NCBI GenBank assembly: GCA_942493365.1
Contig: OW818697.1
Location: 434,001-498,000, forward strand
Direction: 5' to 3'
From: UBA8949 sp942493365
GTDB taxonomy: Bacteria; Bacillota; Clostridia; Saccharofermentanales; UBA5734
DNA length: 64,000 nucleotides
In this document: positions 43,323 through 51,042 of the stretch, piece after piece
Numbering within the stretch: position 1 is the first letter of the stretch
Layout: every line of letters begins with the position of its first letter
The notes under the pieces: model-generated
What the model was told of the DNA's origin: nothing
What the model saw: only the letters and a program-made list of their open reading frames with translations
Database searches by the model: none
Translations under genes and position numbers: made by a program

Positions 43323-44525
43323 TTACTTGATTTTTAATTCAAACGCCCACCGGGCGACCTCGTCCTCGCCAAAGCGCGTCCGGCAGTGTTCGATAAATTC
43401 AGCAAAGCCATGCGTCAGCGTCGCCAGTGGCGGCGCGCTCAGCAGCTCGATCTGCGGCGTCACGCCGCGCCCCAGCATGCGCGCCAGTTGCTCGTCCAGC
43501 CCCGGCAAATCCACCGCGTCCAGCGGCAGCCGGACGATCACGTCGGCCTCGGCCGCCTGACGAATAACCGCCAACTGCTGACGGACCTGGGCAAAACCGA
43601 CCGTCGTCAGGTCCGGCCCCGCCTTCTCCAGCGTCTGGTGCCCGCGCCGCCCCGGATCGCCCGGCATTAGCCCGCCCGGCCCGGCCTGCGCAATATAGCG
43701 GTGACGGTACTGCTGCGGCGACAGCAGGTATTTCTCGCGAAACAACGTGCTGAAGGCCGACAGATTGGGGAAGCCGCTGTTGAAGGCGATCTTGGCGATC
43801 GTCTCGTCCGAATGGCACAACGCGTGCATGGCCGAATCCAGCCGCACCTCGTTCAAATAATCGATGAAATTCTCGCCCAGATGCTTCTTGGCAAAACGCG
43901 ACAAATACTGCGGCGTCAGGTCAAGATATTTGGCCACCTCGACCAGCGTCACCGGCTGGCGGAAGTTTTTGTTGATGTACGTTTTGAGCAGGCGCAACCG
44001 CTGCGCGTGGCGGCCGTCGCCCTCGTCGTTCGCGTCAGCCTCAACAGCTGGCTCGCCGTCGCCAATGTCGCGATACGCAACATATTCGCTGCTCTCAACC
44101 TCGCTGTAAACCTCTTCCGGCAATTGCGACAAATGATCCATCAGTTGATAAACCAGCGCGCCGATCTTGAAGTCGGCATCCTCGCCCATCAAGTCCTGCA
44201 AACTGGCGATCTCGGCCAGCAGGCCCTGCAGCAACGTGTTTTGCGCCTGACAATCGTTGGCCCGGCAAATCCGCATGGTCAGCCCATTGAGGCGCGACCC
44301 GGCCATCTGCTGCTCAAAGCGCACCGACAGCATCAGCGGCTCACCCACCGGCAAAAAGCGAATCACCGTCGACGGCTGCAACAGCGCCACATCCCCGACC
44401 GTCAACGCCACCTTCTGGCTGAACGACTCCAGCTCCAACCGCCCGGCCAACACCAGCAGCACTTCAAAACTGATGCCCGACCGCGACAACGGCTTGTTGA
44501 CACGAAACAGATCAACGTCCGGCAA
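43323..44525 (-). CDS. AraC-family regulator fused to a truncated GH39-like domain
   Basis: A 400-residue protein. The first 100 residues form a cupin-like sensor, then the AraC DNA-binding domain (residues about 180-275: LVEVAKYLDLTPQYLSRFAKKH and IAKIAFNSGFPNLSAFSTLFR). The final 110 residues, with VTPQIELLSAPPLATL and CRTRFGEDEVARWAFEL, follow the middle of glycoside hydrolase family 39 as found in Clostridial AraC-GH39 regulators. In those, FEL or FEV is followed by WNEPN, the acid/base site; here it goes directly into KIK and a stop. TTG at 44525 follows GGAGGTG by 6 bp. It was probably a xylan- or xylo-oligosaccharide-type regulator that has lost its end. Confidence 0.8.
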   Translation of the reverse strand: MPDVDLFRVNKPLSRSGISFEVLLVLAGRLELESFSQKVALTVGDVALLQPSTVIRFLPVGEPLMLSVRFEQQMAGSRLNGLTMRICRANDCQAQNTLLQGLLAEIASLQDLMGEDADFKIGALVYQLMDHLSQLPEEVYSEVESSEYVAYRDIGDGEPAVEADANDEGDGRHAQRLRLLKTYINKNFRQPVTLVEVAKYLDLTPQYLSRFAKKHLGENFIDYLNEVRLDSAMHALCHSDETIAKIAFNSGFPNLSAFSTLFREKYLLSPQQYRHRYIAQAGPGGLMPGDPGRRGHQTLEKAGPDLTTVGFAQVRQQLAVIRQAAEADVIVRLPLDAVDLPGLDEQLARMLGRGVTPQIELLSAPPLATLTHGFAEFIEHCRTRFGEDEVARWAFELKIK

Positions 44526-44741
44526 ACCGATCACCTCCAACTACAAACTACGATCTATTATAGTCGGAAAAGATAATAAATCAAACCGAAGTTTTAGCTT
44601 TTGGTGGGGAGGGGAGGAAATCAAGCCATATTCAATCATCGATTTCTGATCTGCGCATGTTGCAAAAATGATACACTGGGTTTATAATAAACACAGGATA
44701 TCACGTGAGCGATACCCAAAAGGTTAAAAGGTTTTTGTCCC

Positions 44742-44774
44742 AATAACCGTCGAGGTGCTTACTCGGCGGTTATT
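44742..44774 (-). terminator. Hairpin at end of holin-like ORF
   Basis: AATAACCGTCGAG pairs with CTCGGCGGTTATT with one G-U, loop GTGCTTA. The downstream minus-strand sequence is GGGACAAAAACC, a weak T-poor tail. The stem covers the stop codon of the small ORF. Hairpins of this AACCGCC type typically follow putative holin-like toxin genes in Firmicutes. Confidence 0.6.
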
Positions 44775-44844
44775 ACTTTCTAGACCTATTTAGTACAACG
44801 GCACTGACCAAGACGATCAGGTACAGTACGACCAAATATTCCAT
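44773..44844 (-). CDS. 23-residue holin-like toxin candidate
   Basis: A 23-codon ORF, MEYLVVLYLIVLVSAVVLNR ending SRK, that forms one hydrophobic helix with a basic end. It follows AAGGGGGTGATGCTTG, a very strong ribosome site, and ends inside a hairpin. These are features of the putative holin-like (type I) toxins of Clostridia, where an antisense RNA controls expression. No antisense promoter was confirmed. The short length makes an automatic gene finder likely to miss it. Confidence 0.6.
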   Translation of the reverse strand: MEYLVVLYLIVLVSAVVLNRSRK

Positions 44845-44996
44845 CAAGCATCACCCCCTTTCGCAAGAAGGTGTACCGCCTTTGTGATATCCTGTGCAAG
44901 GATTATTCTATTGGAAAAACAATTGCCTGCCTATTCGATAAACCCGAAATTTCAGTGGTTTTTCGACTTTAATTCAACTCTGTTGAGAGCGGTTGA

Positions 44997-46895
44997 TCAA
45001 TCCTCGGCCAGCACAATCAGGCAATCCTGCTCGCCGAAAGTGACGATATCGCGCTTGTTGGGATTGGTGATGACCTGCAGTTGCTCCTGTCCATCGGCAT
45101 CGATCGCGACCGTCTTGTAGCCGATGAATACTTCGTGCCGTTGCGCCACTGCATGGGCCACGGTGTGGAGATCGACCGGCTGGCCGAGCTGGACGTAGCC
45201 CGCGGCCGGCTTGAGGTAAATCTCCGAGCCATCGGCGTCGAGCAAGTCGGTGAAGATGGGCACCAGCAGCCGGTTCTCCGAGATCTGCGCCAACATCAGG
45301 CTGACGATGTTGTTGCTGATGACAAAGTCGCTGACATTGGTGCCGTTGGCCAGCTTTTGATTGCGAATGTCCAGCATCTCACTGGTCACGCCAAACTTGA
45401 GGTTGTGCTTTTGCGCCAAATCCCGAATGTGCAGCAGAATCGACAGCGTCTTGGCATCGGCCAGATCGGAGCTCAAGGTGGCGTCGCTGAGGATCAGGAT
45501 GTGGTTGATACCCTGCGAAACCAGTCGCTCCAGCGTTTCCCGGCGGCTGATTTTGTCCTCGACCACCTTGACACTGATGTTGGCATATGACTTGATAGCC
45601 TGCTTACCCAGCGCCGGTAGATCAACATTGTCGTTGGCAATGGTTACCGTCGAGCGGGGCGGCATATAAACATTGAGCTCGGTCAAAATGTCCGTCAGCA
45701 AAGCGTTAGAGCCCAGGATCAACAGCTGATCGTCCGCCATGGCCTTGACCGCCGTCTGCCGTGACACCAGCAAATCGCTGCGGATGGCCGGCTTGGCTGC
45801 CGGCTTGGAAGCATTATCATCGCTGGCAATCAGCACCAGCTGATCGCTTGCCGCCAGCACATCAGTTGGCGGCGGATTGAGACTGACCACCCCATCACGC
45901 ACCAGACCCAGCACCGTCGAACGATCAAATGCCAGACAAGCCTCGCCAAAAGTCTGGCCGGCCAGCTCGGCAATACGCTCGATGTAAATCTCGTCGCCGG
46001 CAAAGTCAAACAGCTCCAGATAAACCGAGGACAAGCCCGGCTGATAACAAACCTGCGCCATGATCCGCGCGATGGCCTGACTGAAATTCATCACCTCAGC
46101 AAAACCCCGCCCGGCGATCTGCGCCACCTGTAAATTGTCAGCCTCGTTGATCGCTGCGCAAATGTGAATGCTCTGACTGGCCGGGAAACGCCCGCGAATA
46201 CTCGCCTGTCCCAAATAATTGGTGACCGCCAGGATGACCCGGATGACCGATGTGTCCTCCGAAAAATTGACAATAACCGACTTGCAGGTTTCAATCGAAA
46301 CCCGCGCCAGATCAAACTCCGACGCGCAATCGCCGTTGCGAACAATGATCCGGGTGTTTTTGGATTTCGGCACGCGGCGAGCAATCTGCTCCTCCATCAC
46401 GCCCTTATCTTCCTGCCCCAGGACGACAACGCAGGCTCCCTTGACATTCGCATTGGCCAACTGCAACTCGGTCAACAACGAAAACACCGCTTCATTGAAG
46501 CCCAGGATCACCGTGTGCCCCTGCTCCAAAATTCGCGAACTGCCCCGGCGCAGCCTGTCCAGCCGATCCGACAAACCCGTGCTCAATATACCGATCAACG
46601 TACTGACAATGAACAAGCCCACCAGCGTCACAAGAGCGACCACCGCGATCAGGCCAACGCTGCCCGACACCCCGGCCAGATTGCCCGGGTCCAGACTGTA
46701 GGTAAACGACTTCCAGATGCCCATCAAAACAGAATCTTCCGCCCACGCCTTATCAATGACAAAGACCGCAATGCCAGCAACAATGACCACGACAAGCGTA
46801 ATCACAGCCAGCAATGCAATGAGCGCAACCGTGCCGCGGGACATGATGGTATCGATCTTATAGCGGAGACGTTCCTTGAATTTTGCTTGCTTCAT
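44997..46895 (-). CDS. CASTOR/POLLUX-type ion channel protein
   Basis: A 632-residue protein with two membrane helices (about 21-47 and 80-108) and between them a pore-like WKSFTYSLDPGNLAG. The rest is cytosolic and composed of two RCK/TrkA-like regions, the first opening GHTVILGFNEAVFSLLTEL and the second around DQLLILGSNALLTDIL. This layout is that of the CASTOR/POLLUX/DMI1 family of cation channels, best known in plant nuclei but widespread in bacteria, where ligand and ion are unknown. Start at 46895 after GGAGGTCCCCC. It lies next to the putative nuclease gene but probably functions independently. Confidence 0.87.
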   Translation of the reverse strand: MKQAKFKERLRYKIDTIMSRGTVALIALLAVITLVVVIVAGIAVFVIDKAWAEDSVLMGIWKSFTYSLDPGNLAGVSGSVGLIAVVALVTLVGLFIVSTLIGILSTGLSDRLDRLRRGSSRILEQGHTVILGFNEAVFSLLTELQLANANVKGACVVVLGQEDKGVMEEQIARRVPKSKNTRIIVRNGDCASEFDLARVSIETCKSVIVNFSEDTSVIRVILAVTNYLGQASIRGRFPASQSIHICAAINEADNLQVAQIAGRGFAEVMNFSQAIARIMAQVCYQPGLSSVYLELFDFAGDEIYIERIAELAGQTFGEACLAFDRSTVLGLVRDGVVSLNPPPTDVLAASDQLVLIASDDNASKPAAKPAIRSDLLVSRQTAVKAMADDQLLILGSNALLTDILTELNVYMPPRSTVTIANDNVDLPALGKQAIKSYANISVKVVEDKISRRETLERLVSQGINHILILSDATLSSDLADAKTLSILLHIRDLAQKHNLKFGVTSEMLDIRNQKLANGTNVSDFVISNNIVSLMLAQISENRLLVPIFTDLLDADGSEIYLKPAAGYVQLGQPVDLHTVAHAVAQRHEVFIGYKTVAIDADGQEQLQVITNPNKRDIVTFGEQDCLIVLAED

Positions 46896-46953
46896 GGGGG
46901 ACCTCCTGTGATGTGGGTGAGATGGGGTGATGGATTATAACTGAAGAAGGAAC

Positions 46954-47766
46954 TTAACTTCTGACTCTCTTATTCAAGAGACTGATATCCTTTGGATCAT
47001 TAACTACATGCATTTTTCGATGGCAATTCGGACAAAGACCAACTGTGTTTTCAATGACATCTGCTCCTTTATTGGCAAGCCATTTTATATGATGAGATTC
47101 CAAATAGGGATGACCATCTTTCTTGTTAAACGGGGCAGCATTCAAACACAACTGACAGATGCCATTTGCCCGACGAATAGCATATTCGGCCACATATGGA
47201 TTTCTCTCATAATATCTTGATGCGACAAAACGCTGAGAAGTAGTGGGCCGTGCTTGCTCAGCTCGAATCTGCAGATCCTGATCGGATAATCGCAACGCTG
47301 AGCGCTCAAACGACTCAGAAATATTATATTGATCAACTTCATTTATAATTGAGGCGGTTAAGGAGATAGTCCTTAAAGGAAACATCCAAACAAGCCGCAT
47401 CACACCGTCGCCATCGGGCTGATAGTCCTGGTAAGGCTCACCACAAAGATTCACCAGCCCACGAAACGTATAATGTCCGGCCCGGATAACTTCAAAAAGA
47501 AAAACAGAAACGCCGTTAGTCTTTGATTCAGATAGCGTCCGATTTGCACCAGTCAATTTTTGATCACCAATTAAACCCATCCCGGTATAGTGAATAATGT
47601 CGCCATCCCATCGGTCGTGGTAGACACCCTTGGTATTTGTAGTAATAATTAGCGAATTTGTTCTGTTTGATTTGCGCATGCCGCCCTGCGGACTACAAGT
47701 AAAAATACGCAACAACTCGCGCGAGTCAATGACTTGCCCAATCTGCAATCCCGGATCAAAAGGCAT
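46954..47766 (-). CDS. SRA-like/HNH modification-dependent endonuclease
   Basis: A 270-residue protein in two parts. The first 150 residues match the SRA-like domain of ScoMcrA-type enzymes (LLRIFTCSPQGGMRKSN, GVYHDRWDGDIIHYTGMG), which flips modified bases. The C-terminus is HNH: ICQLCLNAAPFNKKDGHPYL, ESHHIKWLANKG and VGLCPNCHRKMHV, with the zinc Cys pairs and catalytic His. It would cut DNA carrying methylation or phosphorothioate as a type IV restriction system. RBS GAGG precedes ATG at 47766. It forms the left edge of the accessory region. Confidence 0.85.
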   Translation of the reverse strand: MPFDPGLQIGQVIDSRELLRIFTCSPQGGMRKSNRTNSLIITTNTKGVYHDRWDGDIIHYTGMGLIGDQKLTGANRTLSESKTNGVSVFLFEVIRAGHYTFRGLVNLCGEPYQDYQPDGDGVMRLVWMFPLRTISLTASIINEVDQYNISESFERSALRLSDQDLQIRAEQARPTTSQRFVASRYYERNPYVAEYAIRRANGICQLCLNAAPFNKKDGHPYLESHHIKWLANKGADVIENTVGLCPNCHRKMHVVNDPKDISLLNKRVRS

Positions 47767-48003
47767 AAAATTACCTCAAATAAAATAAAATGATACATGC
47801 CGGAGGCTATTTAGTTAGGGAAATTATAACATAGTTGTTTTGTTATTGATATTTGAATGAAACGGACAAATAATGTTTTCAACAGAAGAAAAAACGAGAA
47901 TAAAGTGGAAATTATGAAACATAATTAATAGCTGAAAATAGCCGAGATAACTGAATACAATCCACAACAAATGCATTCGAATGACTGAATCGTGAAATCC
48001 TAA

Positions 48004-48212
48004 AACGAACACGCGTGGTCGGAACATTCTCGGACGGCAAATCAGCCCTGATGCTGGTTTGCGTCCTGCTTCGCTATGTTGAAAGCTGAGCATGGGTCAT
48101 AAGGCTCATCTGGATATGTGAAATCTGGACATCTGGGAGGTGGACGCGGAACTGGACGCCGGCTGACGGCTGGCTACCAAGCGGCAAATGTGCGAAAGAT
48201 CATTGACGGTAC
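48004..48212 (+). pseudogene. IS256/Mutator-family transposase C-terminal relic
   Basis: One frame reads TRVVGTFSDGKSALMLVCV then LLRYVES and a stop at 48087-48089. It matches the VVGVFPDGNSVLMLVCARLR motif of IS256-type transposases. About 85 bp on, in another frame, AGYQAANVRKIIDGT resembles the C-terminal helix of the same family. At least one frameshift and one stop separate them. No inverted repeats were found around it. Confidence 0.6.
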
Positions 48213-48223
48213 CTTATTATGTG

Positions 48224-48252
48224 TTGGATTATATTTAATAGTGTCATATAAT
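48224..48252 (+). promoter_or_regulatory. Promoter of the DUF262-HEPN operon
   Basis: TTGGAT (48224-48229), 17 bp, TATAAT (48247-48252). The start codon of the DUF262 gene lies 54 bp downstream. Confidence 0.7.
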
Positions 48253-48306
48253 ATACATAAATTATAGCTAATAGATTTATTACAAAAAGTGAGGAATAAG
48301 GGATAT

Positions 48307-49557
48307 ATGAACAATCAACCGTCTTCCCAGTATGAAAATGAATATATTTCACCTGTATTTATTGAACAATTCGAACCTGTTGATCAAGAAAATGAAAAAG
48401 AAGAAGATATTTTTGAGATTGATAGAATCAACCTGTCAAATATGGCAATTATGGGTACAGATTGGACAACTGAAACTATTGTATCTCAGATACAGAAGGG
48501 GAATATTCGTCTAGATCCTGAGTTTCAAAGAAGAGATGCGTGGACAATAAAAACTAAAAGTAGGTTTATTGAATCATTATTTTTAGGCTTGCCAATTCCT
48601 CAAATTATTCTTGCTGAACATAAAGAGCAGAAGGGAAAATTTTTAGTTATCGATGGGAAACAACGATTGCTTACTTTGCAGCAGTTTGTATTGGGGAATG
48701 ATGATAATACGGCTTTGAAATTGACGGGACTTGAAATTATAACTCAGTTTAACAGATTGTCTTACGAAGACATAAACACAGGCGTTTTCCGTGAAGAAAT
48801 TGACAACTTTAATAATACGCCTATAAGAACTGTTGTTATCAAAAATTGGCCTAGTGTTAATGTCCTTTATCTTATTTTTCTTAGATTAAATACTGGGAGT
48901 ATAAGACTTTCGCCCCAAGAACTTCGCCAAGCGCTAATGCCTGGTGAATTTACATCATATGCGAATCAAAAATCGAGCGAGTGTGATCAGCTAAAAAAAT
49001 TATTAAACTTGTCCAAACCTGACTTCCGCATGAGAGATGTAGAAATATTTATCAGGTATTTCGCATTTAGTTATTTCATAGATAGTTACAAAGGTAGTAT
49101 GCAGAAGTTCCTTGACGAAACATGCTTGTTACTGAATCAGGATTGGACTGAGAAAAGATATGATTTCGATGAAAGATATGTACAGTTCAAAGAGGCGATT
49201 AATTACGTATATTTGATATTTGGCGAAAAGCATGCATTTAAAAAATATAAAAATGGTAGTTATGAAGACAAATATAACAGATCAATAATAGATATTATGC
49301 TTTATTACTTTTCAAACAAATACATCAGACAAGCTGCAGATTGTAAAGGTGAACAAATAAAGCAGAAGTTCGAGCAATTGTGTACGAATGATCGCGAATT
49401 TCTATCTTCAATTGAATTTACAACAAAAAGTATTCAAGCAGTGCGATATAGATTTCAAAGATGGGGATCGGAATTATCAGAACTCATTGGAATAGTAATA
49501 GACATTCCGACTTTCGATAAGACCAACAATTCGATAAGGCCAACAAATAGCTTATGA
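48307..49557 (+). CDS. DUF262 (ParB/GmrS-like nuclease) defence protein
   Basis: A 416-residue protein starting MNNQPSSQYENE at 48307, after AAGGGATAT. The DUF262 domain is clear: QIQKGNIRLDPEFQRRDAWT, then LFLGLPIPQIILAE and VIDGKQRLLTLQQF, the DGxQR nucleotide-binding/hydrolase motif. The LNTGSIRLSPQELRQA segment is also conserved. In GmrSD this domain couples NTP hydrolysis to an HNH nuclease. Here no HNH is fused, and instead a HEPN gene follows with a 4-bp overlap (ATGA), a pairing known from defence islands. Base composition is much more AT-rich than the flanks. Anti-phage role is inferred. Confidence 0.85.
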   Translation: MNNQPSSQYENEYISPVFIEQFEPVDQENEKEEDIFEIDRINLSNMAIMGTDWTTETIVSQIQKGNIRLDPEFQRRDAWTIKTKSRFIESLFLGLPIPQIILAEHKEQKGKFLVIDGKQRLLTLQQFVLGNDDNTALKLTGLEIITQFNRLSYEDINTGVFREEIDNFNNTPIRTVVIKNWPSVNVLYLIFLRLNTGSIRLSPQELRQALMPGEFTSYANQKSSECDQLKKLLNLSKPDFRMRDVEIFIRYFAFSYFIDSYKGSMQKFLDETCLLLNQDWTEKRYDFDERYVQFKEAINYVYLIFGEKHAFKKYKNGSYEDKYNRSIIDIMLYYFSNKYIRQAADCKGEQIKQKFEQLCTNDREFLSSIEFTTKSIQAVRYRFQRWGSELSELIGIVIDIPTFDKTNNSIRPTNSL

Positions 49558-50162
49558 ATACTAAAGAATACATGTATCTGAAAAAAAGAATAAACAAGCT
49601 AAAAAAAATATTTTTACCAAAAAAATTCTCCCCTACAGGGAGTTATAGTGATAACGTTTTAGAGAAATCGCAAGCATATGCTTTATTATCTCATTCAGAA
49701 TTCGAGTTCTATTTTGAACAGACAGCACTTCAAATTGCTCAGAAATCATTCAAATGTTGGACGACAACAAAATTAACTACTAGACCACTCGTTGCAATGA
49801 TCGCGTATTATTCTGGATCATTCAACATTATCCCTGAGAGTAAAATCGCAAATAGTTCAAAAGAAAATCTAGATGTTAGGATAAACAAAGCTTTCGGCGA
49901 ATATAATTATGTTATAAATAATAATCACGGGATAAAAGGGAAAAATATTTTTCGCCTTTTTATTCCAATAGGTTTAGAATTAAATCAATTTGACGATTCT
50001 TTTTTATTAGCACTTGACGTTTACGGTCACTTTAGAGGTCAAATCGCTCATTCGACCCGCGCAACAAATTTAAAATCACCTGATGATATATTTGCGGATA
50101 CCGTTACTCTACTGGGCTACATTAAATGTTTTGATGAGAATATTATATTCCCAATAGTATAA
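49554..50162 (+). CDS. HEPN-domain protein, RNase candidate
   Basis: A 202-residue protein, mostly helical, with ALLSHSEFEFYFEQTALQIA and near the end GHFRGQIAHSTRATN. The RGQIAH segment fits the Rx4-6H motif of HEPN ribonucleases. The family name RiboL-PSP-HEPN or MAE_28990-type fits the layout, but I cannot separate them by eye. HEPN proteins cleave RNA when activated, often as the toxic arm of a defence or toxin-antitoxin pair. Its start overlaps the DUF262 stop by 4 bp, so both are translated together. Confidence 0.78.
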   Translation: MNTKEYMYLKKRINKLKKIFLPKKFSPTGSYSDNVLEKSQAYALLSHSEFEFYFEQTALQIAQKSFKCWTTTKLTTRPLVAMIAYYSGSFNIIPESKIANSSKENLDVRINKAFGEYNYVINNNHGIKGKNIFRLFIPIGLELNQFDDSFLLALDVYGHFRGQIAHSTRATNLKSPDDIFADTVTLLGYIKCFDENIIFPIV

Positions 50163-50292
50163 GTATTGGGTGAAATATAAATAGGGTTTTTCCGAGGTTA
50201 CAAAATAACGAATATTGTGATAATGTCCGATGATGTGATTGTTAAATAATCAGTGCCCATAAGTTCATACGACAAGATTTTACATTAACTAA

Positions 50293-50793
50293 TTAAAATA
50301 TAGTATCACTATTTTTAAGATAATCGTAATAGTATGGTTCTAACATAAGGATAAGCGCTTCTTTTGAAAGATCTCTAAATCTGAATGAATAAATTAGTTC
50401 ATTCGCATACTTTATATCAATCCCATCTTTAGCATTAAACAAATTATTATACTTTTTCAGCAGGCATAAAACCATATGTAAACAAAATTTCTCATTAATT
50501 TTCTCTGCCTGAAAGCCATTGCCATTAATCCAAAAAGGACGTAATTTTAATATCCAAAAACAATAGAGTGCTGTTTCTTTATATTCAGATAATTTCATGT
50601 CTTTATGAAATACTTTAAAATAATATTTTCTTTTGTCAACACGCGATATAACATCCTTTATCGATTCCAAATTTACTTTGACACTCGATATTGAGACATT
50701 ACTATCATATTTACAAAGGTCATTTAGCATAGAGTTAATAAATTTAACTTGTTCAAAATATTCATTTTCATCAAGGTTTTTGTAAATCTGCAT
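50293..50793 (-). CDS. Protein of unknown function in RelA/SpoT cassette
   Basis: A 166-residue, mainly alpha-helical protein rich in Lys, Tyr and Phe. No motif is recognised. It has no signal peptide. A cluster EALILMLEPYYYDYLKNS at the end and YCFWILKLRPFWING in the centre give it aromatic patches. AGGAGTTAAGCAAATT precedes its ATG. It is the third gene of the AT-rich minus-strand cassette, 22 bp after the 67-residue protein, and by position could be antitoxin, effector or accessory factor. Confidence 0.55.
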   Translation of the reverse strand: MQIYKNLDENEYFEQVKFINSMLNDLCKYDSNVSISSVKVNLESIKDVISRVDKRKYYFKVFHKDMKLSEYKETALYCFWILKLRPFWINGNGFQAEKINEKFCLHMVLCLLKKYNNLFNAKDGIDIKYANELIYSFRFRDLSKEALILMLEPYYYDYLKNSDTIF

Positions 50794-50815
50794 AATTTGC
50801 TTAACTCCTAAACTG

Positions 50816-51019
50816 TCATTTTAAATTTTCAAACAGTTCGGTCAATTTATCTTTATTATCATTAACTAAATCTTTACTTGCATTTGCCAACATTTCGAGA
50901 GTTGGCACTGATCCGATTCTTCCATTCTTATCAGTTTCATCCTTTCCTTTTCTATACATTTCTAGAATTAGTCTTCTGGAATAACCAAGATATAAATCCT
51001 TCTTCACTTTGACTTCCAT
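50816..51019 (-). CDS. Small protein of unknown function in RelA/SpoT cassette
   Basis: A 67-residue protein; I start at the ATG at 51019 because AGGAGG sits 7 bp ahead of it, whereas the closest upstream ATG is only 1 bp from the SD. The sequence is strongly charged (MEVKVKKDLYLGYSRRL; NDNKDKLTELFENLK) with a helical end. It may be the antitoxin of the RelA/SpoT-like protein, since such partners are small and adjacent, but no domain is recognised. Confidence 0.55.
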   Translation of the reverse strand: MEVKVKKDLYLGYSRRLILEMYRKGKDETDKNGRIGSVPTLEMLANASKDLVNDNKDKLTELFENLK

Positions 51020-51042
51020 TTTCATACCTCCTAAAAATCCTT

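Larger units (their letters stand above)
44541..44996. other. 456-bp interval between AraC gene and channel gene
   Basis: Apart from the 23-codon holin-like ORF and its hairpin, nothing else was recognised. The rest is AT-rich, including a TTATAATAAA stretch near 44685 that could be a promoter on the plus strand. Confidence 0.4.
47767..48306. other. 540-bp interval with transposase relic and DUF262 promoter
   Basis: Contains a decayed IS256-type transposase fragment and a promoter for the DUF262 gene. The AT-rich minus-strand open frame at its left side (about 47824-48093) is not supported as a gene. Confidence 0.5.

Noticed and set aside
47824..48093. 89-residue minus-strand open frame
   Set aside because: It covers the transposase relic on the other strand, lacks a good ribosome site and has no recognisable motif.
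48224..50162. Calling the DUF262-HEPN pair a standard GmrSD type IV restriction system
   Set aside because: GmrSD needs an HNH (DUF1524) domain, which is absent from both proteins.
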